Assembly (NCBI GenBank): GCA_964370735.1
Contig: CAYJLC010000019.1
Coordinates: 1-37,515 of the forward strand
Source of the DNA: CAYJLC01 sp964370735
GTDB lineage: Bacteria; Bacillota; Clostridia; Oscillospirales; Butyricicoccaceae
DNA: 37,515 nucleotides
Direction: 5' to 3'
Shown here: piece after piece, positions 1 to 7,515 of the stretch
Numbering within the stretch: position 1 is the stretch's first letter
Layout: each line of letters begins with the position of its first letter
Position numbers and translations under genes: made by a program
Notes under the pieces: generated by a model
Database searches by the model: none
Seen by the model: the letters and a program-made list of their open reading frames with translations, nothing else
Told to the model about the DNA's origin: nothing

Positions 1-20
1 CTTTGTCTTAAATTTTCCAT
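1..20 (-). CDS. Start of an unidentified gene cut by the window edge
   Basis: Only the first codons are visible (reads M-E-N-L-R-Q). An ATG at 20 is preceded by AGAGGT with a 4-base spacer, and it lies 9 bases downstream of the stop codon of the neighbouring ATPase gene, so it is probably the next cistron of the leftward transporter operon. Nothing can be said about its function. The rightward transporter operon in this window continues past its ATPases into a membrane protein and a peptidase, so an accessory gene is plausible here, but that is inference. Confidence 0.5.
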
Positions 21-29
21 TTGTACCTC

Positions 30-632
30 TTATAGTTCTTTGAAATCTATTATTTTTGTGCATATTTTTTCTGCTAAAAACCTATTATGTGTGATTACTA
101 GCAGTCCGATTTTTCTTTTTTCTACTTCTTCTAATAAAAATTGCCATATTTTAGCCTGTGTTATTGTGTCTAACATCGTTGTTATTTCGTCGGCAATTAT
201 AAATTTTGTCTTGTCTTTTATTGCTCTTGCGATACAAATTCGTTGAAGTTCGCCACCAGAAAGTTCAAAAGGGTATCTATCTAAATACTCCTCTGGAATA
301 TCGAGTTTTTCGAGCATTTTCATATCAAATCCCCCACCTTCCAAAAGAATTTTCCTTATTGTCCATTTTGGGTTTACGCTTTTTTCTGGGTGCTGATAAA
401 TAAGTTGCACCGGACAAAACCCCTTTTTCGGCAAGCTTTTTCCGTCAAAAGTAACAGTGCCACTGTTTGGTTTTTCATATCCTGCAAGAACTTTTGCAAG
501 AGTGCTTTTTCCATATCCAGATGGTGCAAAAATTGCAACTTTTTCTTCACTTTTAATCTCTATATCTACGCTTTCAAATAGCTTTTTGCCACATTTATAC
601 GCAAAGCTTAAATTTTTACCACAAAGGAGCAT
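30..632 (-). CDS. Short ABC transporter ATPase, DppF/NikE type, of the leftward operon
   Basis: A 200-residue nucleotide-binding subunit that would energise the importer encoded by its upstream neighbours. Visible are a Walker A site (APSGYGKST, with Ala at the usual first Gly), a Q-loop (YQHPEKSVNP), an ABC signature (LSGGELQR), Walker B with the catalytic Glu (IIADE) and the switch His (ITHN). It lacks the C-terminal Cys-rich extension of full OppF proteins and is about 60-120 residues shorter than they are, resembling NikE-like short subunits. A GTG start at 638 is possible, but GAGG lies 7 bases before the ATG at 632 and only 1 base before the GTG, so 632 is preferred. It overlaps the preceding ATPase gene by 17 bases, suggesting translational coupling. 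Substrate unknown: dipeptide or nickel are the family options. Confidence 0.85.
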   Translation of the reverse strand: MLLCGKNLSFAYKCGKKLFESVDIEIKSEEKVAIFAPSGYGKSTLAKVLAGYEKPNSGTVTFDGKSLPKKGFCPVQLIYQHPEKSVNPKWTIRKILLEGGGFDMKMLEKLDIPEEYLDRYPFELSGGELQRICIARAIKDKTKFIIADEITTMLDTITQAKIWQFLLEEVEKRKIGLLVITHNRFLAEKICTKIIDFKEL

Positions 633-1467
633 TCGCACACCTCACAAATCCGTCTGATACTTCCACTAAAGTTAACTTTTCTTTGCATTTATCACTAAAT
701 TTCTTGCATATACCACTGCAAAAGCATATATTTTCGCTATTTCTAATTGGCAAATCAATCGGTTTGAATCCATTTTGTGGCAATGCATTATACAGTGCTT
801 TCGTGTAATGATGGCGCAAATTCCCAGAAGAAAAATCGTTTGAATTTGCAATTTCCACGATAGTACCATCAAAAAACACTGCAACTTTGTCTGAAATTTG
901 TATCGCAAGGTCGATATCGTGGGTAATCAAAATCACAGACTTTCCTGAATCGGCAAGTTTTCTAAGTGATGAAAGTGCCTTTAGGGCTGTTTCCAAATCC
1001 ATGCCAGGCGTTGGCTCGTCGGCAATAATTATTTCTGCATTTTCATCATCGTGCACCAAATCAAAAAACGCATTTCGAATCATTCCCCCAGAACACTGAA
1101 ACGGATATAGGCCTTCTGTTTTTTTCGAAAGCTCATTTTCAGACAGGCATATTTGCTTATCCACTTTCATTAATGGGTCTAAAAACGACGATGATTGAGG
1201 GATAAAAATAGCCTTTTTAATTAAATTCGAAACTTTTTCACCTTTGAAAATAATTTCACCACTGACTTTTGCATTAGTTGGCAGAATTTCAAAAAGTGCC
1301 GAAGTAAATACACTTTTCCCACTGCCACTTGAACCAACTATCGTGAATATTTCGCCTTTTTTAACCTTTAAACTTAAGTCTTTAACTACTTGAAATTCAG
1401 TTTCTTTAAATTTTTTGCCTAAAATTTCAAAAGAAATATTAAAATCCTTTATTTCTAAAATATTCAT
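616..1467 (-). CDS. ABC transporter ATPase, DppD/OppD/NikD type, of the leftward operon
   Basis: A 283-residue cytoplasmic ATPase pairing with the shorter ATPase downstream. Motifs in order: Walker A (VGSSGSGKS), Q-loop (FIPQSSSFLDP), a signature that reads CSGG rather than LSGG (FQCSGGMIRNA), Walker B (IIIADEPTPGMD) and the switch His (LITHD). The C-terminus keeps a Cys-rich segment (CFCSGICKKFSDKC, later RCANA), a shortened version of the Cys-containing oligopeptide/dipeptide C-terminal domain typical of OppD proteins. The ATG overlaps the stop of the permease gene upstream in an ATGA arrangement, so the two are translationally coupled. It is somewhat shorter than typical OppD (about 320-350 residues). 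Confidence 0.88.
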   Translation of the reverse strand: MNILEIKDFNISFEILGKKFKETEFQVVKDLSLKVKKGEIFTIVGSSGSGKSVFTSALFEILPTNAKVSGEIIFKGEKVSNLIKKAIFIPQSSSFLDPLMKVDKQICLSENELSKKTEGLYPFQCSGGMIRNAFFDLVHDDENAEIIIADEPTPGMDLETALKALSSLRKLADSGKSVILITHDIDLAIQISDKVAVFFDGTIVEIANSNDFSSGNLRHHYTKALYNALPQNGFKPIDLPIRNSENICFCSGICKKFSDKCKEKLTLVEVSDGFVRCANAPLW

Positions 1468-2282
1468 TTTACCCCCAAATAACTATCGTTAGAAAGCAAT
1501 GTCTTTAAATTTTTTCCTAGAGAATCGAATAATATCACCACAAAAACTAGGCAAACACCCGATAAAAGTAGCCACCAATGCCCTGTTTGAATATTGCTCA
1601 TACTCTCCGACAGCATAACGCCAATTGCTGGCATTTCTGGCGGAAGTCCAAACCCTAGAAAAGTTATTGACGCTTCGTGAAGTATCGCGTGAGGAAATAA
1701 TATCACCGTTCCTATAATGAATTGCGGAACTAAATGTGGCAAAATATGTTGCTTAATTATGTAAAAATTCGATTTACCTAACTTTTTCGATATTTTTATA
1801 TATTGCTCTTCTTTAAGCGATAAAACCTCTGCGCGAATTATCCTTGCAAGCCCTGTCCAATGAGAGAAAATCAGCCCAATAACCACACCATATAAGCCTC
1901 TGCCTAGGCTGAATGATATTAAAATTAGCAGAATTAAATGAGGTATGCTGAGCACTAAATCAATAATAAACCCAAAAGTATCATCAACTATTTTAGGCAT
2001 AATACCAGCCGAAACTCCTATAACTAATGCTATTATTGCACTAAAAAGTGATGCTAAAAGCCCTATTATTAAACTGGTTGAAAGACCTTTTATCGTGCGC
2101 AAAAACACATCCCTGCCTAAATGGTCTGTTCCAAAAATATGTTCTATCGACGGTGGCATGTTTTTTATATCAAAATTTGTCGAAACTAAATTTTCATCAA
2201 GAAAAATTCCGATTATTATGAGCAAAAACATTAATATGCTGATTGAAACTACTTTAATCAAAGCAATTTTTTTTATATTCAT
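1464..2282 (-). CDS. ABC transporter permease, DppC/OppC/NikC type, of the leftward operon
   Basis: A 272-residue inner-membrane subunit of normal family length. TM1 lies near residues 10-28, followed by a short outside loop and the family signature FGTDHLGRDVFLR. Further membrane segments follow, and the cytoplasmic EAA-type coupling loop reads SKKLGKSNFYIIKQHILPH. A conserved FLGFGLPPEMPAIG segment follows. The start has AAAGGT six bases upstream. It ends in an ATGA overlap with the DppD-like ATPase gene. This ordinary DppC architecture is the useful internal comparison for the rightward OppC-like protein, which carries a large inserted domain at exactly the short loop seen here. Confidence 0.9.
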   Translation of the reverse strand: MNIKKIALIKVVSISILMFLLIIIGIFLDENLVSTNFDIKNMPPSIEHIFGTDHLGRDVFLRTIKGLSTSLIIGLLASLFSAIIALVIGVSAGIMPKIVDDTFGFIIDLVLSIPHLILLILISFSLGRGLYGVVIGLIFSHWTGLARIIRAEVLSLKEEQYIKISKKLGKSNFYIIKQHILPHLVPQFIIGTVILFPHAILHEASITFLGFGLPPEMPAIGVMLSESMSNIQTGHWWLLLSGVCLVFVVILFDSLGKNLKTLLSNDSYLGVK

Positions 2283-2299
2283 AAATTAACCTTTCAATT

Positions 2300-3274
2300 T
2301 TATTTTGAGTTTTTTAAGCGAGTTTTCGGGTCGATAAATCCATACAAAATATTTGCAGTCAAATTCCCTACAAAAACAAATGTCGCGCTAAAAAGCGTTA
2401 CTCCCAAAAGAAGTGCAACATCACCGCGAAGCCCAGCCGTCACTATCGTACTGCCTAGCCCTGGATATGAAAAAACCGTTTCTGCAAGAATACTACCACC
2501 GAAAATTTCACTTAATGAGGCGAACTGAATTGTGACTATCGGTGATAAAATATTTCTAATTCCATGCTTTTTCACAATTTCTCGCATCGATAATCCACGC
2601 GCTTTTGCAAGAAGTACAAAATCAGATTTAAGCACGAAAATAAGCTTTTCTCGCGCATGTAAAGCAACACTTGCAAATGACGATAGCGACAATGTTATCG
2701 CTGGTAAAATTAAATGGTGTAATCTATCTAATAATGTGATTTCGCTCTCTAAAACACCGATTGGTGCACTAAATCCTATTGGAAACCACCCTAGTGCTAC
2801 TGAAAATATAAACAAAAATACCATTCCAAGCAAAAAAGTTGGAATTGATGATAACGCTAAGCATATAGATTTTATCACTCTATCTATCGTTTTTCCGTTG
2901 TTTGCACCCATAATTATTCCAAGTATCACGCCTATTATCCCTGAAAAAATCCATGCAGTTATCATTAAAAATAACGACCCTACAAATCTATCGGCGATTA
3001 TATCGATAACAGGTTCACGATATATAATCGACACTCCTAGGTCTAGTGTGAGTAAATTTGAAAACCACGAAAAAAATCGCTCAACAGGTGGTTTATCTAG
3101 CTCGAAATATTTGATAATTTCTTCTTTTTGCTCAACCGACACCACATCAGACGCATTTATATATGCATTTATTGGGTCTATCGGCGAAATCTCTATCAAA
3201 ATAAATGACACCAAACTCACACAAAAAAGCAGTAACACAAGCCTGATTATTGTTTTTAATGTATATTTAACCAT
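2300..3274 (-). CDS. ABC transporter permease, DppB/OppB/NikB type, of the leftward operon
   Basis: A 324-residue first permease of the importer: N-terminal TM (LKTIIRLVLLLFCVSLVSF), the family's extracellular segment with the PIDP motif, several TMs, and an EAA loop (ARGLSMREIVKKHGIRN). The C-terminus reads YGFIDPKTRL, as expected for DppB proteins. An ATG at 3295 would give 331 residues but has no ribosome site. The ATG at 3274 follows GTGGGAAAACA, begins at the family's usual position relative to TM1, and overlaps the end of the binding-protein gene by 8 bases. The start at 3274 is therefore preferred, although its Shine-Dalgarno match is modest. Function follows from family and operon; substrate is unproven. 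Confidence 0.88.
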   Translation of the reverse strand: MVKYTLKTIIRLVLLLFCVSLVSFILIEISPIDPINAYINASDVVSVEQKEEIIKYFELDKPPVERFFSWFSNLLTLDLGVSIIYREPVIDIIADRFVGSLFLMITAWIFSGIIGVILGIIMGANNGKTIDRVIKSICLALSSIPTFLLGMVFLFIFSVALGWFPIGFSAPIGVLESEITLLDRLHHLILPAITLSLSSFASVALHAREKLIFVLKSDFVLLAKARGLSMREIVKKHGIRNILSPIVTIQFASLSEIFGGSILAETVFSYPGLGSTIVTAGLRGDVALLLGVTLFSATFVFVGNLTANILYGFIDPKTRLKNSK

Positions 3275-4847
3275 TGTTTTCCCACGTCCATTCATTCAAA
3301 TTCGATAGTATCGGCCACGAATGACCATGAGGGTGAATTTTCTGCTCTTTTAGGTCTAAATCTTCGTTCACAAAATACAAGTGGTCGACATTAACCAGCC
3401 ATAAAAATGGTATTTCACCTTTCGTTGAAACGCCAGTTTGACCGTCAAATTGTATTTTTTTGTAACTTTCTAAAAACTCACTGTACTCAGTTTTAGAAAG
3501 TGCTTCTTCTAAATGCGCATCTATCGTCGCATTATCAAAATTTTCTGGGTTATAATAGTCCACGCCTTTGTTTGAGCTATGGTATAGATAATATGTTTCC
3601 ATAGGATTTTGCGAACCCCAGCCCATCAAAACTGCATCACTATGCATTCTTTTTTCTATTTCATCCCAACTTGTGCCATGTGGAAGTATATTTATTCCCA
3701 GTTCTTTAGCATAATCAGAAATTGCAAAAGAAAGTGCTTGTCTTGCAATATCTGCTGAATTATATAGTAGCGTAAACTCTGCTTTTATTTCGTTTTTATA
3801 TCTAAATCCGTCTTGTGACAATATCCAACCTGCATCGTCTAAAAGCTTTTTTGCATATTCCAAATCATATAAAACAAATGCTTCCTCGCTCGCCCAAGGC
3901 ATACCGTCGCACTCGCTGTAAGCTTCTTCGCCGTATCCATTTAAGCAGTCGTTTACAAGCTTAGTCCTGTCAATTCCATACGAAAGCGCCTGTCTTATCG
4001 CGATATCCGAAGTCACATCATTTCCGATTGGCAAACCATAAGAATTGACCTCGCCAGTGTCCGGAATTGTCGGCAGTGTTACTCCTCTATTGTCAATCGT
4101 ATCAAATGCGTGCAACTCCATTCCTTCAATTGTGTTTGAGGCTAGATTTATATTTGTAATTGCAACATCAATATCGCCATTTAGTGCACCAGCATAGGCA
4201 GTTTCATCGCTCATAAATAGCACTGTAACTCGTTCAAATTCTGGTTTTTCGCCATAATAATGCTCATTTATCCCAAAAATAACTTGCTCACCTTTATTCC
4301 ACTGAAGCAAAGTAAACGGACCGCTACCGATTGGATTTTGTGAGTAATTTTCATCATATATAGCTTTCGGCACAATACCTGTCTGTGAAACTGTGTTTAA
4401 AAATGTGATTTGAGGTTTATTTAATGTAAATTCCACTGTATAGTCATCAATAGCTTTCGCACTTTCTAAAACCGTAAGGTCGACTACCGAGGCACTATCT
4501 TTCGTCGTTTCATAAGTAAATGCAACGTCATGCGCTGTAAGNNNNNNNNNNGACCCATCAGAAAAAAGCACATCTTCGCGTATTGTAAATGTCCAAACGA
4601 GTGCATCTTCGCTAACTTCATAATTTGTCGCTAAGTCATTTCTCATATTCATATCGCTATCGACAGAAAGAAGGGTGCTTTGCACTAGTGGGTTTCCATC
4701 TCTTCCCCACCCTAGACAGGGGTCAAAACCTTCTTCCGGCTCGCTTGAAAGTGCGATTACAATATTGTTGTCTGTCGCCTGTTGCTCGGCTGAACATCCT
4801 GATAAAACTGCTAAACAAATCATCGCTGATATTAAAATTCTCTTCAT
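3267..4847 (-). CDS. Family-5 extracellular substrate-binding lipoprotein of the leftward operon
   Basis: A solute-binding protein of about 526 residues that would capture substrate outside the cell for the adjacent permeases. The N-terminus is a lipoprotein signal: basic MKR, a hydrophobic core, then lipobox LSGC with the lipidated Cys at residue 18. The SBP family-5 pattern is clear: a DxxTYEFxLR-like segment (VWTFTIREDVLFSDG), TAHDVAFTYE, GSGPFTLLQW and the C-terminal domain. The ATG at 4847 is preceded by GGGGAG with a 5-base spacer; the longer reading from 4877 lacks support. The gene contains a run of ten Ns (4542-4551), and the frame stays open across it, but the exact residues there are unknown. 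Substrate could be peptides or nickel; sequence alone does not decide. Confidence 0.88.
   Translation of the reverse strand: MKRILISAMICLAVLSGCSAEQQATDNNIVIALSSEPEEGFDPCLGWGRDGNPLVQSTLLSVDSDMNMRNDLATNYEVSEDALVWTFTIREDVLFSDGXXXXLTAHDVAFTYETTKDSASVVDLTVLESAKAIDDYTVEFTLNKPQITFLNTVSQTGIVPKAIYDENYSQNPIGSGPFTLLQWNKGEQVIFGINEHYYGEKPEFERVTVLFMSDETAYAGALNGDIDVAITNINLASNTIEGMELHAFDTIDNRGVTLPTIPDTGEVNSYGLPIGNDVTSDIAIRQALSYGIDRTKLVNDCLNGYGEEAYSECDGMPWASEEAFVLYDLEYAKKLLDDAGWILSQDGFRYKNEIKAEFTLLYNSADIARQALSFAISDYAKELGINILPHGTSWDEIEKRMHSDAVLMGWGSQNPMETYYLYHSSNKGVDYYNPENFDNATIDAHLEEALSKTEYSEFLESYKKIQFDGQTGVSTKGEIPFLWLVNVDHLYFVNEDLDLKEQKIHPHGHSWPILSNLNEWTWENNG
4542..4551. other. Ten-N assembly gap inside the binding-protein gene
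   Basis: Bases 4542-4551 are N. The gap falls between the FSDG and LTAHDV motifs of the leftward binding protein. Family members usually have about two residues between DG and the LTA motif, whereas ten Ns imply four, so the gap length is probably a placeholder. Confidence 0.97.
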
Positions 4848-4865
4848 CTTTTCTCCCCAAAACAT

Positions 4866-4899
4866 AAAAAAAGGCATAAACTTTGTTTTGCAAAGTTTA
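4866..4899 (-). terminator. Possible attenuator hairpin between the DUF3842 gene and the binding-protein gene
   Basis: Read leftward, a perfect 9-bp stem (4891-4899 with 4877-4885, loop of 5) is followed after four bases by seven Ts (4872-4866), ending just before the binding-protein ribosome site. The stem is AT-rich, so termination would be weak. A second hairpin (4910-4916 with 4896-4902) begins right after the DUF3842 stop codon and shares bases 4896-4899 with this one, so the two cannot both form. Confidence 0.45.
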
Positions 4900-4916
4900 A
4901 ACCTTCGTAGTTTAAA

Positions 4917-5339
4917 TTAATTCTCTATTATAATTTTTATTTGATTAATTGCACAATTTATATAGTGATTTATCGGCATTTTATCTGTCGCAACTCTAAT
5001 CCCACATTTGTCCATCGGTATTAAAATTTTAACAGCTCTGCTTTCGCAAATTGAAAGCACTATATTTTGTGTCATTTCACCGGCTAAACCATTTGGAATT
5101 AAAATCCCCATAGCGCCTATTATAATGTCGGTTTCGTTTATGTAATTAATAATATCAGTTTCGTTTGACGAGCCTTCATTCGCTCCAGCGTCCATCATAC
5201 GATTTAATGCAACTAAATTCGTTCCAGCTGCAATTATAAAAGCGTCTTTAATTTCATCTTTAATCTTTTCAACTAAAGATTTACCAATTCCTCCGCCCAT
5301 TCCATCTACTATTAAAATTCTCATCTTTCGAGATTGCAA
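4917..5339 (-). CDS. DUF3842 family protein
   Basis: A 140-residue protein matching DUF3842 as I know it: N-terminal ILIVDGMGGGIGK, a glycine-rich nucleotide-binding-like turn after the first beta strand, then AAGTNLVALNRMMDAGAN, IIGAMGILIPNGLAGEMT and a C-terminal ILIPMDKCGI segment. No signal peptide or membrane segment is seen, so it is probably cytoplasmic. The family has no established biochemical function that I can cite. The preferred start is TTG at 5339, since AGAGG lies 7 bases upstream; the in-frame ATG at 5324 has no ribosome site. It is the first gene of the leftward operon, 69 bases ahead of the binding-protein gene, with a strong promoter just upstream. Confidence 0.8.
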   Translation of the reverse strand: MQSRKMRILIVDGMGGGIGKSLVEKIKDEIKDAFIIAAGTNLVALNRMMDAGANEGSSNETDIINYINETDIIIGAMGILIPNGLAGEMTQNIVLSICESRAVKILIPMDKCGIRVATDKMPINHYINCAINQIKIIIEN

Positions 5340-5369
5340 CCTAACACCTCTTATCTCTTATTTCTTATA

Positions 5370-5398
5370 ATCTTATCATATCATTTGCATTTTGTCAA
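5370..5398 (-). promoter_or_regulatory. Predicted sigma-A promoter of the leftward transporter operon
   Basis: Read leftward: -35 TTGACA (5398-5393), a 17-base spacer and -10 TAAGAT (5375-5370), with a TGA just before the -10 giving an extended -10. It lies about 30 bases upstream of the DUF3842 start. Confidence 0.75.
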
Positions 5399-5490
5399 GG
5401 TGTTTACAAAATATGCAAATCGTATTTATTGCTTTAAATTGTTATTCTTCATTTATTCACATTTATCGACTTTAACTGACATTTTTTCTA

Positions 5491-5519
5491 TTTACATTAC
5501 TATACAAATATGGTACAAT
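5491..5519 (+). promoter_or_regulatory. Predicted sigma-A promoter of the rightward oligopeptide operon
   Basis: -35 TTTACA (5491-5496), a 17-base spacer and -10 TACAAT (5514-5519), with TGG before the -10 (extended -10). It is 43 bases upstream of the binding-protein ATG. About 90 bases separate its -35 from that of the leftward promoter, leaving room for a shared regulator, but no clear operator was recognised. Confidence 0.75.
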
Positions 5520-5561
5520 GTATTTAATTACTATACTAAATTAACAATAAGGATGGTTTTT

Positions 5562-7454
5562 ATGAGAAAATCAATATCAGCGCTTTTAACAGCAGCTATT
5601 TTACTTGTTTCAATAGCAGGATGTGTACCAGAAGAAAGTGAAACTGACCCTATTAATGTAGACAAAACAAGTGAATCCGTTGAAACTACCGAAATTATCG
5701 AAAACACATCGGAAGTACCTTTAGACACACTAATCGTCGGCACATCTGATATGACTGGTGATTTTTTAAGTGGATTTGGAACAAATTCTTATGACTTAGG
5801 CATAAAAACACTAACAAACGGATTTTTTTCAACTTATGAAACAACTTCTGGTGGTGAAATTATCTTAAACGAAACAGTCGTTTCAAATGTTGAAACTGCA
5901 CTTGATGATGTTGGCAATAAAACCTATACTTTTACGCTACACGATGACTTATTTTGGAATAACGGCGACCAAATAACTGCTCTTGATTATGTCGCTCGCT
6001 TGCTTTGGACATATTCTAACGAATGGACTGAGGCTGGTGCTGCTATCACTACAAGTAATGCAATCATCGGTGAATCTGAATATTTCGATGGCACAACTGA
6101 TTATTTCAAAGGTGTTAGCTTAATTTCTGATTTAGAATTTTCTCTTACAATTTCAGCCGAAAATCTACCATATTTCTGGGAAACAGTCTATGTCACAGCT
6201 GGCCCTATCCACTTTGATACATACTTACCATCGTGCGAAATCATCAGCGACGAAAACGGCTCTAAACTATCTTTTACAGAGGGTGATTTGCTGACAAATG
6301 CACAAAGAATTGCAAGCACCGAGCGCTATGCTCCTACTGTAACTTGCGGTCCTTATAAATTCGTTTCATTCGAAAACGGAAGTGTTACACTAGAAAAAAA
6401 TGATTATTTCAAAGGCGATTATAACGGAAATACACCTTCGTTTGAATATGTAATCCAAAAAACAATCCCTGTTGAAACCGATGTTGAATGGGTTATCAAC
6501 GGACAAGTTGATATAGTTCAAGGCGTTATAGGTGCAGAAAAAATCGAATCTGCTAAGTCTTCAGAAAATGCCTTACTTCAAGAATATTTACGCGCAGGCT
6601 ATGGCTATCTTGCAATGCTTTGTGATGCAGGACCTACTTCCGATGTAAATGTTAGATGGGCTTTAGCCTCTTTAATCGATAGAAATGCTGTTGTTGACTA
6701 TGTTCTAGGTGGATATGGCACAACTGTAAATTCAGAATACGGTGTTGGCCAATGGATGTATCAAGAACGTGGTGCAGATTTACAAGAAGAATTGCTACCA
6801 ATTTCATTCAATATCGACACTGCAAACGATTACTTAGATGAAAGTGAATGGACTTTTGAAGCAGACGGTACTACTCCTTTCGACAACACAAAAGCATTAC
6901 CAGATGGTTCTTATCTTCGTCATAATGCAGACGGTGAAAAACTAGTTATAAATCACTTAGGACAAGCAAATGTTTTCACTGATATCATTGAAATTCAATA
7001 TGCTGCTAACGCACCTCTTGCTGGTATAGAGTTTAATATTACTCATAGCGACTGGAACTCTGTTCAAGAAAACTATCATAATGCATATTCTATTCCTGCC
7101 GAAGAAAGAGTTTATAACACATTTAACCTAGCTTCGAACTTCACATCAATTTTCGACAGATATTATTCAATCCATAGTGATTTTGTAGGCACTCGCTTAA
7201 ATAGCTCTCAACTTAGCGACCCTATCCTTGATGATGCAATAATTGCTATGCGTTCTACCGACCCTAACGATAAAGAGGGGTATCTTGATGCTTGGGTTGA
7301 TTATCAAATAAGATGGAACCAACTTCTTCCACAAGTTCCTATGTATTCAAACGAGAACTTCGATGTATATCACAAAAATGTGGACAATTTAAACACCACT
7401 GCATACGCAAAATATCAAGACATTATTTGTGAAATTACAAAAACAGTTAAATAA
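5562..7454 (+). CDS. Oligopeptide-binding lipoprotein (SBP family 5) of the rightward operon
   Basis: A 630-residue extracellular binding protein feeding the Opp permease downstream. The signal is MRKSISALLTAAILLV followed by lipobox SIAGC (lipid Cys at residue 21), then a Glu/Thr/Pro-containing linker and the mature domain with YTFTLHDDLFWNNGD, ITALDYVARLLW and TCGPYKFVSF, the family-5 hallmarks. It is longer than many OppA proteins (about 540-600). The frame stays open far upstream (to 5334), but the ATG at 5562 has AAGGATGG ending five bases before it and starts the signal peptide, so it is the real start. The first gene after a consensus promoter and followed by a strong hairpin, it probably exceeds the permease genes in expression. 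Peptides are the likely substrate because an M3B peptidase ends the operon. Confidence 0.9.
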   Translation: MRKSISALLTAAILLVSIAGCVPEESETDPINVDKTSESVETTEIIENTSEVPLDTLIVGTSDMTGDFLSGFGTNSYDLGIKTLTNGFFSTYETTSGGEIILNETVVSNVETALDDVGNKTYTFTLHDDLFWNNGDQITALDYVARLLWTYSNEWTEAGAAITTSNAIIGESEYFDGTTDYFKGVSLISDLEFSLTISAENLPYFWETVYVTAGPIHFDTYLPSCEIISDENGSKLSFTEGDLLTNAQRIASTERYAPTVTCGPYKFVSFENGSVTLEKNDYFKGDYNGNTPSFEYVIQKTIPVETDVEWVINGQVDIVQGVIGAEKIESAKSSENALLQEYLRAGYGYLAMLCDAGPTSDVNVRWALASLIDRNAVVDYVLGGYGTTVNSEYGVGQWMYQERGADLQEELLPISFNIDTANDYLDESEWTFEADGTTPFDNTKALPDGSYLRHNADGEKLVINHLGQANVFTDIIEIQYAANAPLAGIEFNITHSDWNSVQENYHNAYSIPAEERVYNTFNLASNFTSIFDRYYSIHSDFVGTRLNSSQLSDPILDDAIIAMRSTDPNDKEGYLDAWVDYQIRWNQLLPQVPMYSNENFDVYHKNVDNLNTTAYAKYQDIICEITKTVK

Positions 7455-7458
7455 AATC

Positions 7459-7483
7459 AAGGCAAGGGTTATCCTTGCCTTTT
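7459..7483 (+). terminator. Intercistronic hairpin after the binding-protein gene
   Basis: A perfect 9-bp stem AAGGCAAGG / CCTTGCCTT (7459-7467 with 7473-7481), a 5-base loop, then only a short T run. It stands between the binding-protein stop and the first permease gene. It fits a partial terminator or an mRNA 3' stabiliser that would give more binding protein than transporter. Confidence 0.75.
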
Positions 7484-7515
7484 AAAAAATCGTAAATAAA
7501 TTTTAGAGGTAAGTT

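Noticed and set aside
2532..3308. 258-codon rightward open frame
   Set aside because: It lies fully antisense to the OppB-type permease, whose motifs are clear; its own translation is low-complexity and has no ribosome site.
5334..5561. 76-residue N-terminal extension of the rightward binding protein
   Set aside because: The extension covers the promoter region and would bury the lipoprotein signal; the ATG at 5562 has a proper ribosome site.
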